Source: Cerioporus squamosus (lineage: Eukaryota; Basidiomycota; Agaricomycetes; Polyporales; Polyporaceae). Taken from it: a stretch of 30,169 nt of DNA. Made by a program: the position numbers and the translations under genes. The stretch is taken from NCBI GenBank assembly GCA_022592435.1, contig JABYQS010000328.1, positions 1 to 30,169 of the forward strand, read 5' to 3'. Shown in pieces: positions 1 to 11,000 of this stretch (its first letter is position 1; the number at the start of each line of letters is the position of its first letter). The notes beneath the pieces are model-generated. The model was not told the origin of the DNA. It did not search any database and worked only from the letters and a program-made list of their open reading frames with translations.

Positions 1-488
1 CCTCGGAGTAGTACACACGCTCGCAGAATGGCTGCCCAAGGAGCGTGGGCTTTCGAGGTACGGCCGCTTGATGCATCGTCAGGGAGTTCATGCACGACGC
101 TGACCCAGAGTCTGTGCAGAACACGATTGATCGTCCCGGCTAACGGCAAGAGCTATCGCTGGAAGCAGACAAGGGTCAGTGCGGGGTCCACCACGCTGGA
201 GGTGAGCGGACCTACGCTCTTCCCTCCAAGCACGACCTAAGCCATCCCAAAAACTAGTTCATTGAGTCAAATACCAGCCGAGCAGTCGCAAGGGCGGGGT
301 ACGCACGCATCGGCTCGGGCTTCTCGAGAGCGCAGAGGATGAGGATAACAGTGCAGCCGGAGGCAGCTGCCATGCTGGACGTCATCGTGCTGTCGCTCGT
401 TGTACTGGAGGAGATCCGGCGAGAACGAGGTGAGGCGACGTCCTCGGCAGGCGCAGGTGTCTGGGACATGGCTCGACCGTTCAAATAG
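1..488 (+). CDS. DUF6593-type protein, 3' end only (truncated by the window)
   Basis: No biochemical function is known to me for this family; the assignment rests on close similarity to the complete gene just downstream. My exons are <1-57, 120-201 and 258-488, with phases that fit: the codon AG|A is split over intron 1 and intron 2 is in phase 0. Readable landmarks are EWLPKERG before the first intron, GKSYRWKQ after it, and a C-terminal hydrophobic stretch LDVIVLSLVVLEEIRRE, followed by a short tail ending at TAG 486-488. Each landmark has a counterpart in the same order in the gene at 960-1731 (ADWLPHPEG, GEEYVWER, DAILLSFVIIEQLRRE), and both introns lie at matching places. The N-terminal half lies outside the window. 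Seen: splice signals and paralog similarity. Inferred: membership of DUF6593. Confidence 0.72.
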
Positions 489-959
489 CTTAGCATGAAG
501 ATGTACGCGTACGAGTACTTACAAGCATGTCCAAGCATTCGATACAGTGCCCTTGCAAAGCATCCTCAGCTATTATCTGAACGGCTCAGGAAACGTAGAT
601 GCTCAACGAATGCTTTGATAGCATGTAGGTGTCGACGACAGATGGGCGGTCAGCCGCTCGAGGGCCATGTCGTGTGCTGTGTATGTTGCAATTGCGAGAA
701 GCCTGCTGACCGTCTGTACCTATAGTATGATGTCCTAATTGCGAAAGATGACGTTAACCCACTCAGGTGGACTGCCCGCTACTAAGCTCATTGAGGGCAC
801 TCCGCTCAAGTAGCCACCCCGGGATATCGGGCAATCACCGAGGCTCCAACTCCTGCGAAACACATAAAGAGGTACTTAGACGTCAGTCCCCAGAACCCAC
901 ATAACAATCGATACCAACATACCTACGCACGCATCTATCATACCCGCACGCGCTTCAGC
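489..959. other. Intergenic region between two DUF6593 paralogs
   Basis: No coding segment with usable splice signals is visible. The stretch carries the 3' flank of the first paralog and the promoter of the second, including a TATA-like sequence near 861 and a C/A-rich leader just before the ATG at 960. Confidence 0.5.
861..870 (+). promoter_or_regulatory. TATA-like box upstream of the second DUF6593 gene
   Basis: CACATAAAGA lies about 90 bases before the ATG at 960 and is followed by a C/A-rich leader typical of fungal promoters. This is a single weak motif, so the assignment is tentative. Confidence 0.3.
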
Positions 960-1731
960 ATGCAGAGCTCCTTCCCCGTGCACCTGCGATTCCTCAACGA
1001 GAACCCGCTCAACTCGAGAGTTGTCGAGGGCGCTAACACGGATCGCGCCCTATACGAGATCTCGACGAAAGCCGTATCGGGCGTCGAGAACGTCAGGATG
1101 CGGACGGTCATCCGCGATGGACAGACCGACGACGTGGTCGCGGTTTGGGAGCGTACTCCGAAGGGGAGCGAGCGATCGGAGGACCGGATCACGTACCATG
1201 AATCGACGCGCCTTCTGGCGGACTGGCTTCCGCACCCTGAGGGATCGGCGAGGTAAGGCGGTTTGTGATCAGTGTCCGGGATGGGCGGATGCTGAACGCT
1301 GAGTGATCCTGGCAGGGCGCAGACGTTCGATGGACCTGATGGGGAGGAGTACGTATGGGAGCGGCACAAGAAGCATAAAGGCGTTTTCACGGTAAGAAAC
1401 AAGAGCACTCAGCGCACATCAAAGGGCGACGGCTCTGACGGGGGATGCACCGCAGCTCATCAACACTCGGACGCAGAAGAGTGTAGCTGAGACGCACCAC
1501 TCGCGCGGGGTTTCCCTTCGTCCCTCCGCGCGTCCGGGGATGCGCATTGATATGAAGCCAGAGGCCTCCGGTATCGCGGATGCTATCTTGCTTTCGTTTG
1601 TGATCATCGAGCAGCTCAGGAGGGAGGCAGAGGTGACGACTGTGAGGTCCTCTGTGCCCGACAAGGTCGTTGACATGGTCAAGGCTTCCACGAAGCTTGT
1701 CTCTCCTGCGGGGTCTGCTGGCGCTGTCTAA
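960..1731 (+). CDS. DUF6593-type protein (complete tandem paralog)
   Basis: A small protein of 214 residues with no known biochemical role. Exons are 960-1252, 1316-1391 and 1456-1731; introns are 63 and 64 nt with GTAAGG/GTAAGA donors and CAG acceptors, and phases close exactly. The layout fits the DUF6593 fold-type family common in mushrooms: an N-terminal part with RALYEIS, a strand-rich middle ending VVAVWERTPKG, the block LADWLPHPEG, then DGEEYVWERHKKHKG. A near C-terminal hydrophobic segment DAILLSFVIIEQLRRE follows and could form one helix. The start at 960 follows a C/A-rich leader and begins MQSSFPVHLRFL. It shares intron positions and sequence blocks with the truncated gene at 1-488, so the two are a tandem duplication. 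Family name is from memory of the pattern; function is unknown. Confidence 0.8.
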
Positions 1732-2995
1732 GTCTCCACTGGCTGTCTTGTGGCTGTCCATGATGTTCGCAGAAGTACGACAGTATTAAAGTGCTTATGA
1801 CGGACGGATAGTGTTGAGCGACGTACCAGAGGCTGTCTACTCACGAGTGACCAGATACACGATACCTCCGCCCGCGCCATTGGAAACACTGCTGTTTTAA
1901 CGAGCCCTTCAGATTGGAGTCGCGACCAGGAGAAAAGAGTAAGCAGTTCAGGCTGAGGAAGGAGAGCTCAGAGCTCAGAGTCGATTGCAAGCTATTGCAA
2001 GCCGGCGGACAGGCACGTGCGACATGGACGCGTCGCGACGCGCAAGCGCCTGGATTATGATACAAACTTGTCTCTTCACCTCTCCGACTCGGGAGTCGAG
2101 CGAGTCTCGAGCTACTGCCAGCTCTTCAAGCTTCAAGCTCAGGATGATTCATCAAGCTTGTCCCGTTTTCCAATCTCTTGCTGTGATCTTCTATAGCCCA
2201 AGAACTCGTTCAATCGGGACGTAGGACGTAGTCCATGTTGCAGTGATCTTCTTGTCTACCAGAGAGACTTCAAGTTGTCTCTAACGGCCTCGCAGTTCGT
2301 GACCATGTTCCAAGCTTACTTGCATGGTATGGGCTTATACCACATTTTATGCTCCTACTACTGAACACCACTTACAGGTATGGCATGTACGCCGACCATG
2401 ATGGGCAGTACGGCCATAGCAACTGGCCTCGAGGCACCTGCACGTTGCGTCCATCCACCACGAGGCCCATTGTGCTTCATTTCGGCAGGCGTTTACATCG
2501 ATGAAGAGTCCTTCGACCAGCTCTCTGACTCTACTGTCCAACCGTCCATCTCGTCTGGCAGATGTGGACCTCACGGTTCTCCTAGGCCACCTTCGACGGC
2601 ACTCTTTGCTGCGCTGTGCCGCGTATTCTCCTTGTACAAAGGACAGCTTGATGGCGATTATCTTTGTGCTTTGACCTCGACTGCGCCATGTCTCATCTGG
2701 CTCACCCCATCACCCACCCATAGCGGCCTAAAGAGGAATGTGGCCCGTCAAAGCTACGCTCTGACCTTCCTTCTACGGTCGACCGCTTTGGCTCGTACGC
2801 CGCCAGCATGCCAGCACTTGCCTTGAGACTGGAACGTCAGCTCTGCTGGGCCACACTCGCTTTGACCGTGGCCATGGCATTCATAAAGCCAGAACCATCC
2901 GCAATGCGTCTGCAAGAGCTCTCTGAGGCCTTTCGCTTTCCCTTGCATACTCCGGCACCACTCCACCACTCATTGTCCGAGCTCTCGCGTACAAA
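1732..2995. other. Intergenic region upstream of the kinase gene
   Basis: About 1.26 kb without a gene I can support. An open frame on the plus strand at 2380-2826 has no domain-like sequence, no clear intron structure and an unremarkable composition. The final 200 bases are likely the promoter and leader of the kinase gene, with pyrimidine-rich stretches just before the ATG at 2996. Confidence 0.5.
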
Positions 2996-5718
2996 ATGCC
3001 CTCTTGGTTCTCGCAAGCTACAGCTCACCCTTCCACATCCACCTCCTCCAAGACCAAGACCAAGAAGACGTTCGCGGCCACATTCCCGACACCGTTGGTG
3101 CCTTCCAAGTCCGTTCGGCAACCCCGCCCGCCGCCCGTGCGCAACCCTATGCTTCCCCAACCGGTACCGAGGCCCCAGCAGCCTGTAAGCTCTGGGGCAC
3201 GCGCGGGGAAAGCAGTTGGCGAGGCGAAGGGTGTGCCGCCGTCGATCGCGAAGCCGTCTCGGCACCCTTTCTCCTCCATCCAGCCCGACGCCGGCACTGC
3301 TGCGCCGACGCGTACCGTCCGCTTCCAGCTGCCGTCCTCGACACTCTCCGCCAGTGCGGAACCTTCGCCTCAACCTCAATCGCAGGCGAGGACAGCGGCA
3401 AGAGGCCCCGAGTACGTCACTATTACGCGACCGGAGCACGAGCGGCGAAGGCCGCAGCCCCTGCATCTTCGCCCTTCAGCCGAGGGCTACGCCAGTGGCT
3501 ACCCGTATTCGCCGTACTCTCCGTACGACGGCTCGTTCGGAGGCAGAGAGAACACGGCTCCAACGGCTCGCGCCTCGCGCGTCGGCCCCTTCAGGCTGGT
3601 GAAGACTCTTCACAGCGGCGCGTTTGGCGCGTCCTATGTCGCCCACGACAACGCGACGGGACGCGTCGTATGCGCGCGGATGGTCAAGAAGGACGTCTTG
3701 GACAGGGACGAGAGGATCAAGCGGGGCCTGCTCATAGAGGCACAGTGCTACAAGATCATCGCGGCGAGCGCGCCGCGCGACCGTGCGCACCTCATGGAGG
3801 CCTACGGCATCCTCCAGGACGAACGGCGCGTCCTGTTCGTGATGGTACGTATTCTCGATGTCTTCGGGACTTGCTCTCGCTGACCCGGCACGCCCACATT
3901 TCATTCATATGTCCCTGCATATGTACCCGACGATCCATCCATGCTTCCCGCACACTTCCCCTCCCTTGGCAACATGCGCCCTGTCCACAGCCTCTCATGC
4001 ACTGCGACCTGCTCGACGCGCTGGCAAGCCTCGGCATGGACGGTCGTCTTGATCGGGCTCTCGTCCGGCGGTGGGTCGCGCAGCTGGTACGTCCGCCGAT
4101 TCCCACCTTCATTATGCGTCGGCGCGCTCACGTCACCCCGCCCCGCTTCGCGCACCGCGCCAACGCTACTCTCCCGTCACCCGGCGATGTTTGGTATGTT
4201 TGGCATTGACCGCTACCGTAACCGCAGGCTCTCGGGATAGACGCCCTCCACGGGATGGGGATCATCCACCGCGACATCAAGCCCGAGAACGTCCTGCTCG
4301 ACGCGCCGAACGGGAACGTGCGCATCGCGGACTTCAACGCCGCGCTCGTCGTGCAGAACGGCGGGCAGCCGCTCGAGGACATGGACGTGTACGCGCAGGA
4401 CGCGGTGGGCAGCGAGCCGTACGTCGCGTGGGAGACCGCGCGGCGGCGGTGGTACGGGAAGATGGTCGACTGGTGGGCGCTGGGGTGCGTGATGTTCGAC
4501 CTACTGACGAACACGGTGAGTGTTGGTATTACATAGTCTGGACTGTGTGCGCTCCGTCTTGCGGGCCTTGTCCCAGGAAGCGGAGCCGTTGGCTTCTTCT
4601 TTCGATCTTGCGGTTTGTGAGTAGTTTCGTTACGCGACGCTGACTGTGGCGCGTGCAGGTGCTGTTCGAGAACCACGGGGCGCGCGCCACGTACGCGCAT
4701 TGGGACCGGAAGCTGGAGGGCATGTCGTTTCTCCAGTCGATGGGCGACCTTCTGGACGAGGAGGAGAATGTCATTAGTGGGGTGTGTACATACATCTTCT
4801 TATCCGCTCTGTCGACCCTTGCCCGTCCGCTGACCCTCTCTTCCTTGCATTTGCTCCCTTTCCACGATCCCGCGGACTGGTACCCGTAGCTTATCGACCT
4901 GCACCCGTGCTCGCGCTACCAGCTGCGCCACCTCCGCCACCACGCCTACTTCTTGGACGAGAACCAGTGAGTACTGTATTTTAGAGCAGACAGACCCCTC
5001 CGCCCCCTCCGCCCACTCTTCGTCCGCGGTCGGGGGTTCCTTCTCGTCTTCCTCGTCTTTCGCGAGAGAAAAAACCAGCTGACAGTAACGGCTTCCGCTC
5101 CCTTCGCTTCATCTTGTTCGCACCGCTTTCGTTACGCGCCGCCTTCGCTCAAATTTCCAGTGTCAACGTCTTCGACGTCCTCCTCCGCGAGCCGCCCGCA
5201 GCAGACCTCCTTTCCGGTGCGTTTCCTAGCCCTTCGCCGCGGCCACGCGGCTACCGAACGCCAGGACGCTGACTAATGATCAACCTTTGATTCTTGCTGC
5301 TGCTGCTGCTGCGAACCCCGCCCCCGAATCCCGATTGCAATCTGCCTCTGCCCCTCAATCAATCTATCAATATCAATTACTACTACGACAACGACAACGA
5401 CACGACCGTTCTTGTCCGCCGAATCGAACGATCCACCTCCCGGGAGCAGTCGGACGGCCCGCGCACCGTGACGCTTCGCAAGTTCTGCAGGTCGTTGAAG
5501 ACAAGCTGAAGGACGCCCCGCTCTGTCACGCGACGCCCTGCTCTCGTCCGCCCAAGGCGCGCACCCCGACCCGGAGGTCCGCGGCCCCGCAGCTGGCGTT
5601 CGCCTTGGGGCCCGGGGACGTCTCGGTCTCGGGCGTGGGCGTGGGCGACTTCAGCGGGTTTGGGTGGGTGAACCGGCGCGGGATCTGGGGGGGGGGGGGG
5701 CGTACGTGTGACGTTTGA
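2996..5718 (+). CDS. AGC-type serine/threonine protein kinase with divergent catalytic motifs
   Basis: A predicted protein of 585 residues from seven exons: 2996-3844, 3991-4086, 4228-4515, 4659-4781, 4890-4966, 5161-5216 and 5450-5718. Residues 1-190 are Pro/Ser-rich and disordered. The kinase domain starts near residue 195 (GPFRLVKTLHSGAFG). The catalytic loop is HRDIKPEN (Asp331, Asn336), and VDWWALG (Asp396) follows. Three motifs are unusual: the VAIK lysine is Arg228 (VCARMVKK), DFG is DFN (350-352) and APE is AWE (382-384). DFN is also known in the STK32/YANK branch of AGC kinases. After LRHHAYFLDENQHVNVFD comes an AGC-like tail with FSGFGWV, resembling the hydrophobic motif but with Gly at the phosphosite. 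The last intron is long (233 nt), and a run of 14 G lies just before the stop. It could be active, weakly active or a pseudokinase; the substrate is unknown. Confidence 0.85.
5687..5700 (+). repeat. Run of 14 G inside the last kinase exon
   Basis: Uninterrupted G from 5687 to 5700, read as part of Trp plus four Gly, six codons before the TGA. Any length error or natural slippage here would change the last few residues and the stop codon, but not the kinase domain. Confidence 0.9.
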
Positions 5719-8059
5719 CGCCGCGTCGACGGTCGATCTGGGGGAGCGGTGAGGTGATTCTGACTCCTGAGCGCAGCGCCGTGGCCAGTCAACGGGGGTA
5801 TTTATCTGTTTATTGGGCATCGGTCGGTGCGTCGCGGATGCACCGACGTGCGGGTATGTACGGTGCTTATTTATTCCGTGGGTTCGCGCTTTTCTTGTTG
5901 TTGTTGTACGCACTGCGCATGCGGCGCTGGCAGACCTCTGTATCTGTATCGATGGCTAAATATCCGGGGTCGTCCGTATCCACTGTATCCGTGGCATCAG
6001 TATTGCAGCGAGACCGAGGCCGGTGTGCATCAATCTCACTAGTGCTGACAAGGCTCTGAGTCTGGACTCCGAGCCTCCATTCCTCGCCATCGAGCGATGC
6101 ATACGGATCATCTCATCTCTCAGACTGGCGACGTCGACGAGCTGACGGGAGTCGACATCTGCAGATCACGGCGGCGTATACCCGAGTCCTTAGACTTGTT
6201 TGTTGATCTCGCGTCGTCAATCGAGCTCGAGCTCGATCTCAATGCGCGGCGCATCGAGCAAGTGCATGCCTGCAAGTATAGGCTCGTCCGAGTCGGAAGT
6301 ACTCCTTGGACTGGCCGCGGTGACCTTCGAGCCCGCCATGCTTGCACTCGAGGCGGGGCGAGCTGCTCAGCACGCACAGCGCTCAGCTGGTAACGCAAAG
6401 AGTTAGGGTGTGACTGGATGCGTACTCACGTGCACCAGACACTCATCTTGTCACTGGCATTCGATTTCCGCCCTCGAGCACCGGGCCCCAATCGCGGACA
6501 TGATCTCGCGTGTTGCCTCTCTACCGACGCAGGAGGCGCAGATCATCATCTGCAATACATACCTCGAGCAGCTCCTACTGACTCTGAGCTAGGCCTGTTT
6601 GTGAGATCGGCCCGCCGTCCCGCATTCGTGAACGAGCATACGTACTTATGCGCAGGCAGGCGTTTTTGTCGGGCGGGCTTACGGGAGGTTTGCGCCCCCG
6701 CTTTCTGCGCGCGTTGACATGATCGGATACGACTTCAGGTGCCGGTGGTTTCCCAGAGCATCGAGCATGGCCATGCGGGCGTCGACCCGTGCACGGAGGG
6801 CGCGTACCTTGCTTTTCGGGGGTGGTGATACGCCACAACTAGTGCCTTCGTACGGCCGCGGGTTCTAAGTACTATGGTGCCATCAAGAACAAGCCTCAGC
6901 CTGAGGGCCCGCTGGATGCATAACTTGCGTCCAAACCGGTCGTACTGGGTACTCACCTTTGTGTGTCGAACCATGCACTCCTCATTGGTCCGCACACGAA
7001 GACTGGGAGGGCCGACTCGAGCGCGGGACTCGGGGACCTTCGCAGGCAAATTGCAATCCATGGGAGGCGATGAATGCCGGGGGACAAGATCTACTTGGAC
7101 GAGCGACCGCCGACCCGGGTCGAGAAGATCGCGGAACAAGAGGAAGAGGCAGGAGACGATTGGCCAGGCGGGTTTGGACCCTCGTTTGCAGACTCCGCGA
7201 CGATATGAGAGGCTGATGCAAGGCTGATGTGGCCCGTGGGTTCGCCCTGGAGCGCGAGCGACGGCAAACTCGTCGAAGAACAGCGAAGAACCACATGCGA
7301 GGTGTCTCGAGTCTCGACTGTCAGTCAATTTCCGAGCAGGTCGCCTTTTCCGGGCGCAGGGTGCTTCATTATGCGGCGGCTGATAGGCGCATCAGGCGCG
7401 AAGTTCGAACAAGGGAACAAGACGGCGGTCGGCTGGCGCGCGGCCACTGCATTTTGCTTCCGCGCACCGGCGACGTTGTGTTTGGCGGTGCTCGGTCGCC
7501 AGAGCGCCATCGTCGTCGGGCGTCGGGGCTCCGGCGGCGGGGTCGGCTACGCAAGCGGACAAGAGGCGGGGACACCGCGCCGGAGACAAGGCTGGCGGAC
7601 GAATCACGATGCACGGAACTTTTTGTCGATTTTGGGCTGCTTTTGGCATGGCGGGCCCCCTGCGGCGGGCGGGGTGATGATGCTACGATTGGGATCTGGC
7701 GGCGACGGGGGGCGTCTGCGGGTAGGTGCGCGTAAATGAACGGGGAATTCAGCTGGGATGGAGGAGCTGCCATATGCGGGCGGGGGTCTGGATTCCCTTC
7801 ACAGGACGGAGAGGAAGAGTCGAGGGCGCACATGGCTCTCACCGACGCGTCCCTCCCCGCGTCGTCACATCCCAATGTCCGCTGGGGCGTCTCGCGCGCG
7901 CTGCCTTAAGAGCCCAACCGCTTCTGCCCGCGTCCGCCTCTCCTCCCCCGGCCGCGACGGTCTCCGTGACTGCCTGCCTTCCCGCATGGAACCCCTCCCT
8001 CTCTAGCCACGCTCCTTGCTGTTTCTTGCGCTCCCCCACCGTCCTCCACGACCCCGACG
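5719..8059. other. Long intergenic region with no supportable gene
   Basis: About 2.3 kb. Several short open frames exist on both strands (for example plus 6200-6592, plus 6874-7227, plus 7227-7739 and minus 6735-7328), but none shows a recognisable domain or a consistent set of splice phases. Part of the GC-rich stretch 7230-7900 is open in several frames at once, as expected of GC-rich non-coding DNA. The last 100 bases are C/T-rich and look like the promoter and leader of the gene beginning at 8060. An 18-base palindrome occurs at 6220-6237. Confidence 0.5.
6220..6237. repeat. 18-bp perfect palindrome
   Basis: ATCGAGCTCGAGCTCGAT reads the same on both strands. It is partly a simple TCGAGC repeat, so it may have no function. 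Confidence 0.6.
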
Positions 8060-11000
8060 ATGCCCCCACCCTCTCACCCTCCAGTCGCGTCCGCTCCAGG
8101 ACCTCCGACATCTCAGACTTCCTCCGCGGCAGACACGACCCCAAGTCCAGCTCAGACCTCCAGCTCCCGCCCCCCGTTCCCCACCTGCCAGAACCGGTCA
8201 CCCCGCCGAAAAACAGGTCCAAGTTCGCGTTCCTCGGTCGCAAGCGCAAACCCAGCTACTCCCCGTCCTCCGCCAAGACCAGCGTCGCAGTAGCTGCCAC
8301 CGCAGCGGCTGCAGTCGTCGCTCCCGGCGGGGCGAGGAAGGACCACGCCAGCGAGGTCGTACCCCCAGTCCACGGCGGGAATCAACCGCCTGCTGCAGGG
8401 TGAGCTTCTGCTTCCAATGAGCGCCTCCGCGTATGCAAAGTCTGTTCGTGGCGCGCAATCGCCCCCTTCTCGCCCCTTCTAGTTCCTGTCCGCATGTATG
8501 CGTGTCATTATACCGTTCTTTCCCTCGGGGAACCCGCCAGATCTGGCGCCCTGTTTGATGTTGCCGGAAATGGTCGCGCTCACGAATGCGCACCCATGTC
8601 GGATTGACCCACGCCCTGCGGTCTACGAGCCGGCGAACCTCATCTCTGCAGGTCTTCCTGCGATGTACGACACCCTTGAGCATCATGCGACCGTACTGCA
8701 GACTCCCGGATGTCTGCTGTGGCTTTGAGATGGCGCCGCCACAACGTCCTGGATAACCTCGTGTATATCTCGTGATGATCGAGGAAAGTCTATCTGGGGC
8801 ATGTTTCCGCCCGACTGACCCAGACGTACCTTTTACGTTTAACTCACAGTATCTTCGAAAATCTAATCCCGTGGATATGTGCTGATGTCGCCTTGATATA
8901 TGCAGGCCGAGCGGAAGAACGCCCTCGAGAGACCTTCCGCCCCTTCCTCCGCTGAATATCATCGCGCCTGGCTACAGACCTCGGTCTGATGCCGCCCGCT
9001 CCAGTCTCGCCGCATCACCGACCAAGGGGCAATATGCCTCTCCGTCTAACGTCCTCCACAACATGCGCAAGCAAAAGGGCTCGTTCGAGTCGAGCAGACG
9101 GAGTACCGATAGTCGCTCATCCATGCGGCCTATTATCACGGTGTCCCCACCTCATAACACCATCCACGACGCGGCCGACGCATACACCGCACCCCGCTCA
9201 GCCCCAGGACCTCCTTCTCCCCAGCGGCCGAACGAGTCCTCACTTCCTACGCCCACGGCCAGCGACGTGAGCGACAGGACCGCTACTCCCGAGACTCCCA
9301 CCTCCGCAGATATCCCCAGTCCATCAACCTCCACTCACTCCATCGCCCAACTTCCGCCCTTGTTCCCTTCAGATGGACCGCTGGCTACGGCCACGTCCTT
9401 CAAGGAGGAAAGCCTTCTTCGCAGGGACCACTTCGAGATCGGTGGGTCGGACTCGCAGCCACGGCGAGGGACGGTGTCGTTCAATAGCTCCAATCCGACT
9501 CCTCCCGCAACGGTCGGCTTCTCTCCATCACGTCAAGAGCGGCGGCACATCAGTGTCCTGCAGCTCAACCGGCTGAAGAAGGAGATCACTGCGACCGCTC
9601 CCAAGATCCGCAAAATGCCCTCGGACCCCAAGTCACTCGCAGCCCAGGCCTCTCCTCGCGATGCTTCGGCACTCACCCGCAGCAACACCGTCGCTGCGTC
9701 CTCTCCCCGTTCATCACAGTCACCGCAGGGCTCCCGCGCCCCGACACCGCAGCAGCAGCAGAGGCGGATCCCTCCGCCGCTCAAGCGGACATGGCATGCC
9801 CCTCCTTCGACAGGCCCGCCGAAGGAGCCCCTCCCATCTCCTCCAGCGAGTGGTGCTCGCTCGGCACAGACACCGACTACCTCCGACTCCTTCCGTACCG
9901 CGCGATCCCCCTCTTCCTCTCCCGTCAGTCCCCGTCGCACTCTCCCCCCTCTCGTAGTACTGTCGAGAGAGACGATACCGTCGCGTGCGCAGGGGGCTAA
10001 ATCCCCCGACTCGCTCGTCAGCATGAGTATACCTCCGTCGCCTTCGCGCACGATCAGCGATGTCGAGACCGACCGCGAGGCGCCGTCCATCCGGACACCC
10101 GTCCGCGAAGACCCCGCACTGCACGTGCTCGGGGACCCGAACGCGACCCCCGAGCAGCTCCGCGAGGCGCTGCGGCTGCAGCACGAAAAGTACACGCGGC
10201 TGTCGGCGTACCTCCTCAGCCTCACCGAGCGGCACGCGCTGGAGAAGGCGGAGCTGATGCGCAAGGTCGAGGTCCTGGAGGCCGGCGCGGCGCGGTACGA
10301 CCGCGAGATGAAGGGCCTGAAGTGGCTCGTCGCGCACGGCGGGAAGGAGAAGGACGTCTTGAGGGCGGGTCCCGCCCGGGCGGACAGCAATACGCTCCCC
10401 CAGCCTCCTCCTCCTGCTACTGTGCGGAAGACGTCCCCGTCCCCGCACGACCGCTCGGCGAGCATCCGCAGCGCAGCCTCGGTTGCATCGGACGGGGCGC
10501 GGATGTCGTTCGACTCGCCCGCGGGGAGCGTCGAGGAGGGCCTTGTGGAGCTGCAGACGACGATCTCGGAGTTCATCGCGCCTGTGGCGACTCCGAGCCC
10601 CCAGCAGCAGCAGCAGCCGAGTGTCCGCGAGAGCGTGGTCCCGGGACCTGGACCGCCGGGGCCGAAGACGCGTACGAGGCGGTCGAATACCGTGCCGAAT
10701 CCGTCGAGCTGGAACCCGCAGCTCCCGGTCTCTGCTGCTGCGTCTCGACAGGTCGGCGCCGCGTCCGCGTCTACATCTGCCCTGGCGTCGAGGCAGAAGG
10801 CGGCGCGGCGGACGAGTTCGCCTGTCATACCGTCCTCCGTGGCCGCGTCCCCGAGCGCGAGTGCGAGCTCGCCGACGAAGCGGCCGGCTGCAGCACGGGC
10901 TGGGCTGGGCCTCGGGCTGGCGATGGTGGCGGCGGGGGGCGACCATGGGTCGGTCACGGTGTCCCCGCCGCCGCCGTCGTTGTCGTTCTCGCGCTCCCCG

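Noticed and set aside
2380..2826. 148-residue plus-strand frame upstream of the kinase
   Set aside because: No recognisable domain and it sits in the probable promoter region.
3004..4209. 401-residue plus-strand frame overlapping the kinase gene
   Set aside because: Shifted frame over the kinase's first exons and introns. The kinase frame has the real motifs.
5296..5313. CTG/TGC trinucleotide repeat encoding a poly-Ala frame
   Set aside because: It lies inside the last kinase intron by my model, so the poly-Ala reading is not translated.
6200..6592. Possible small two-exon gene (EVLLGLAAVTFEPAM and APIADMISRVASLPTQEAQ)
   Set aside because: Both pieces look faintly protein-like, but the only plausible intron (GTAACG...CACCAG) joins them in the wrong phase, and there is no convincing start.
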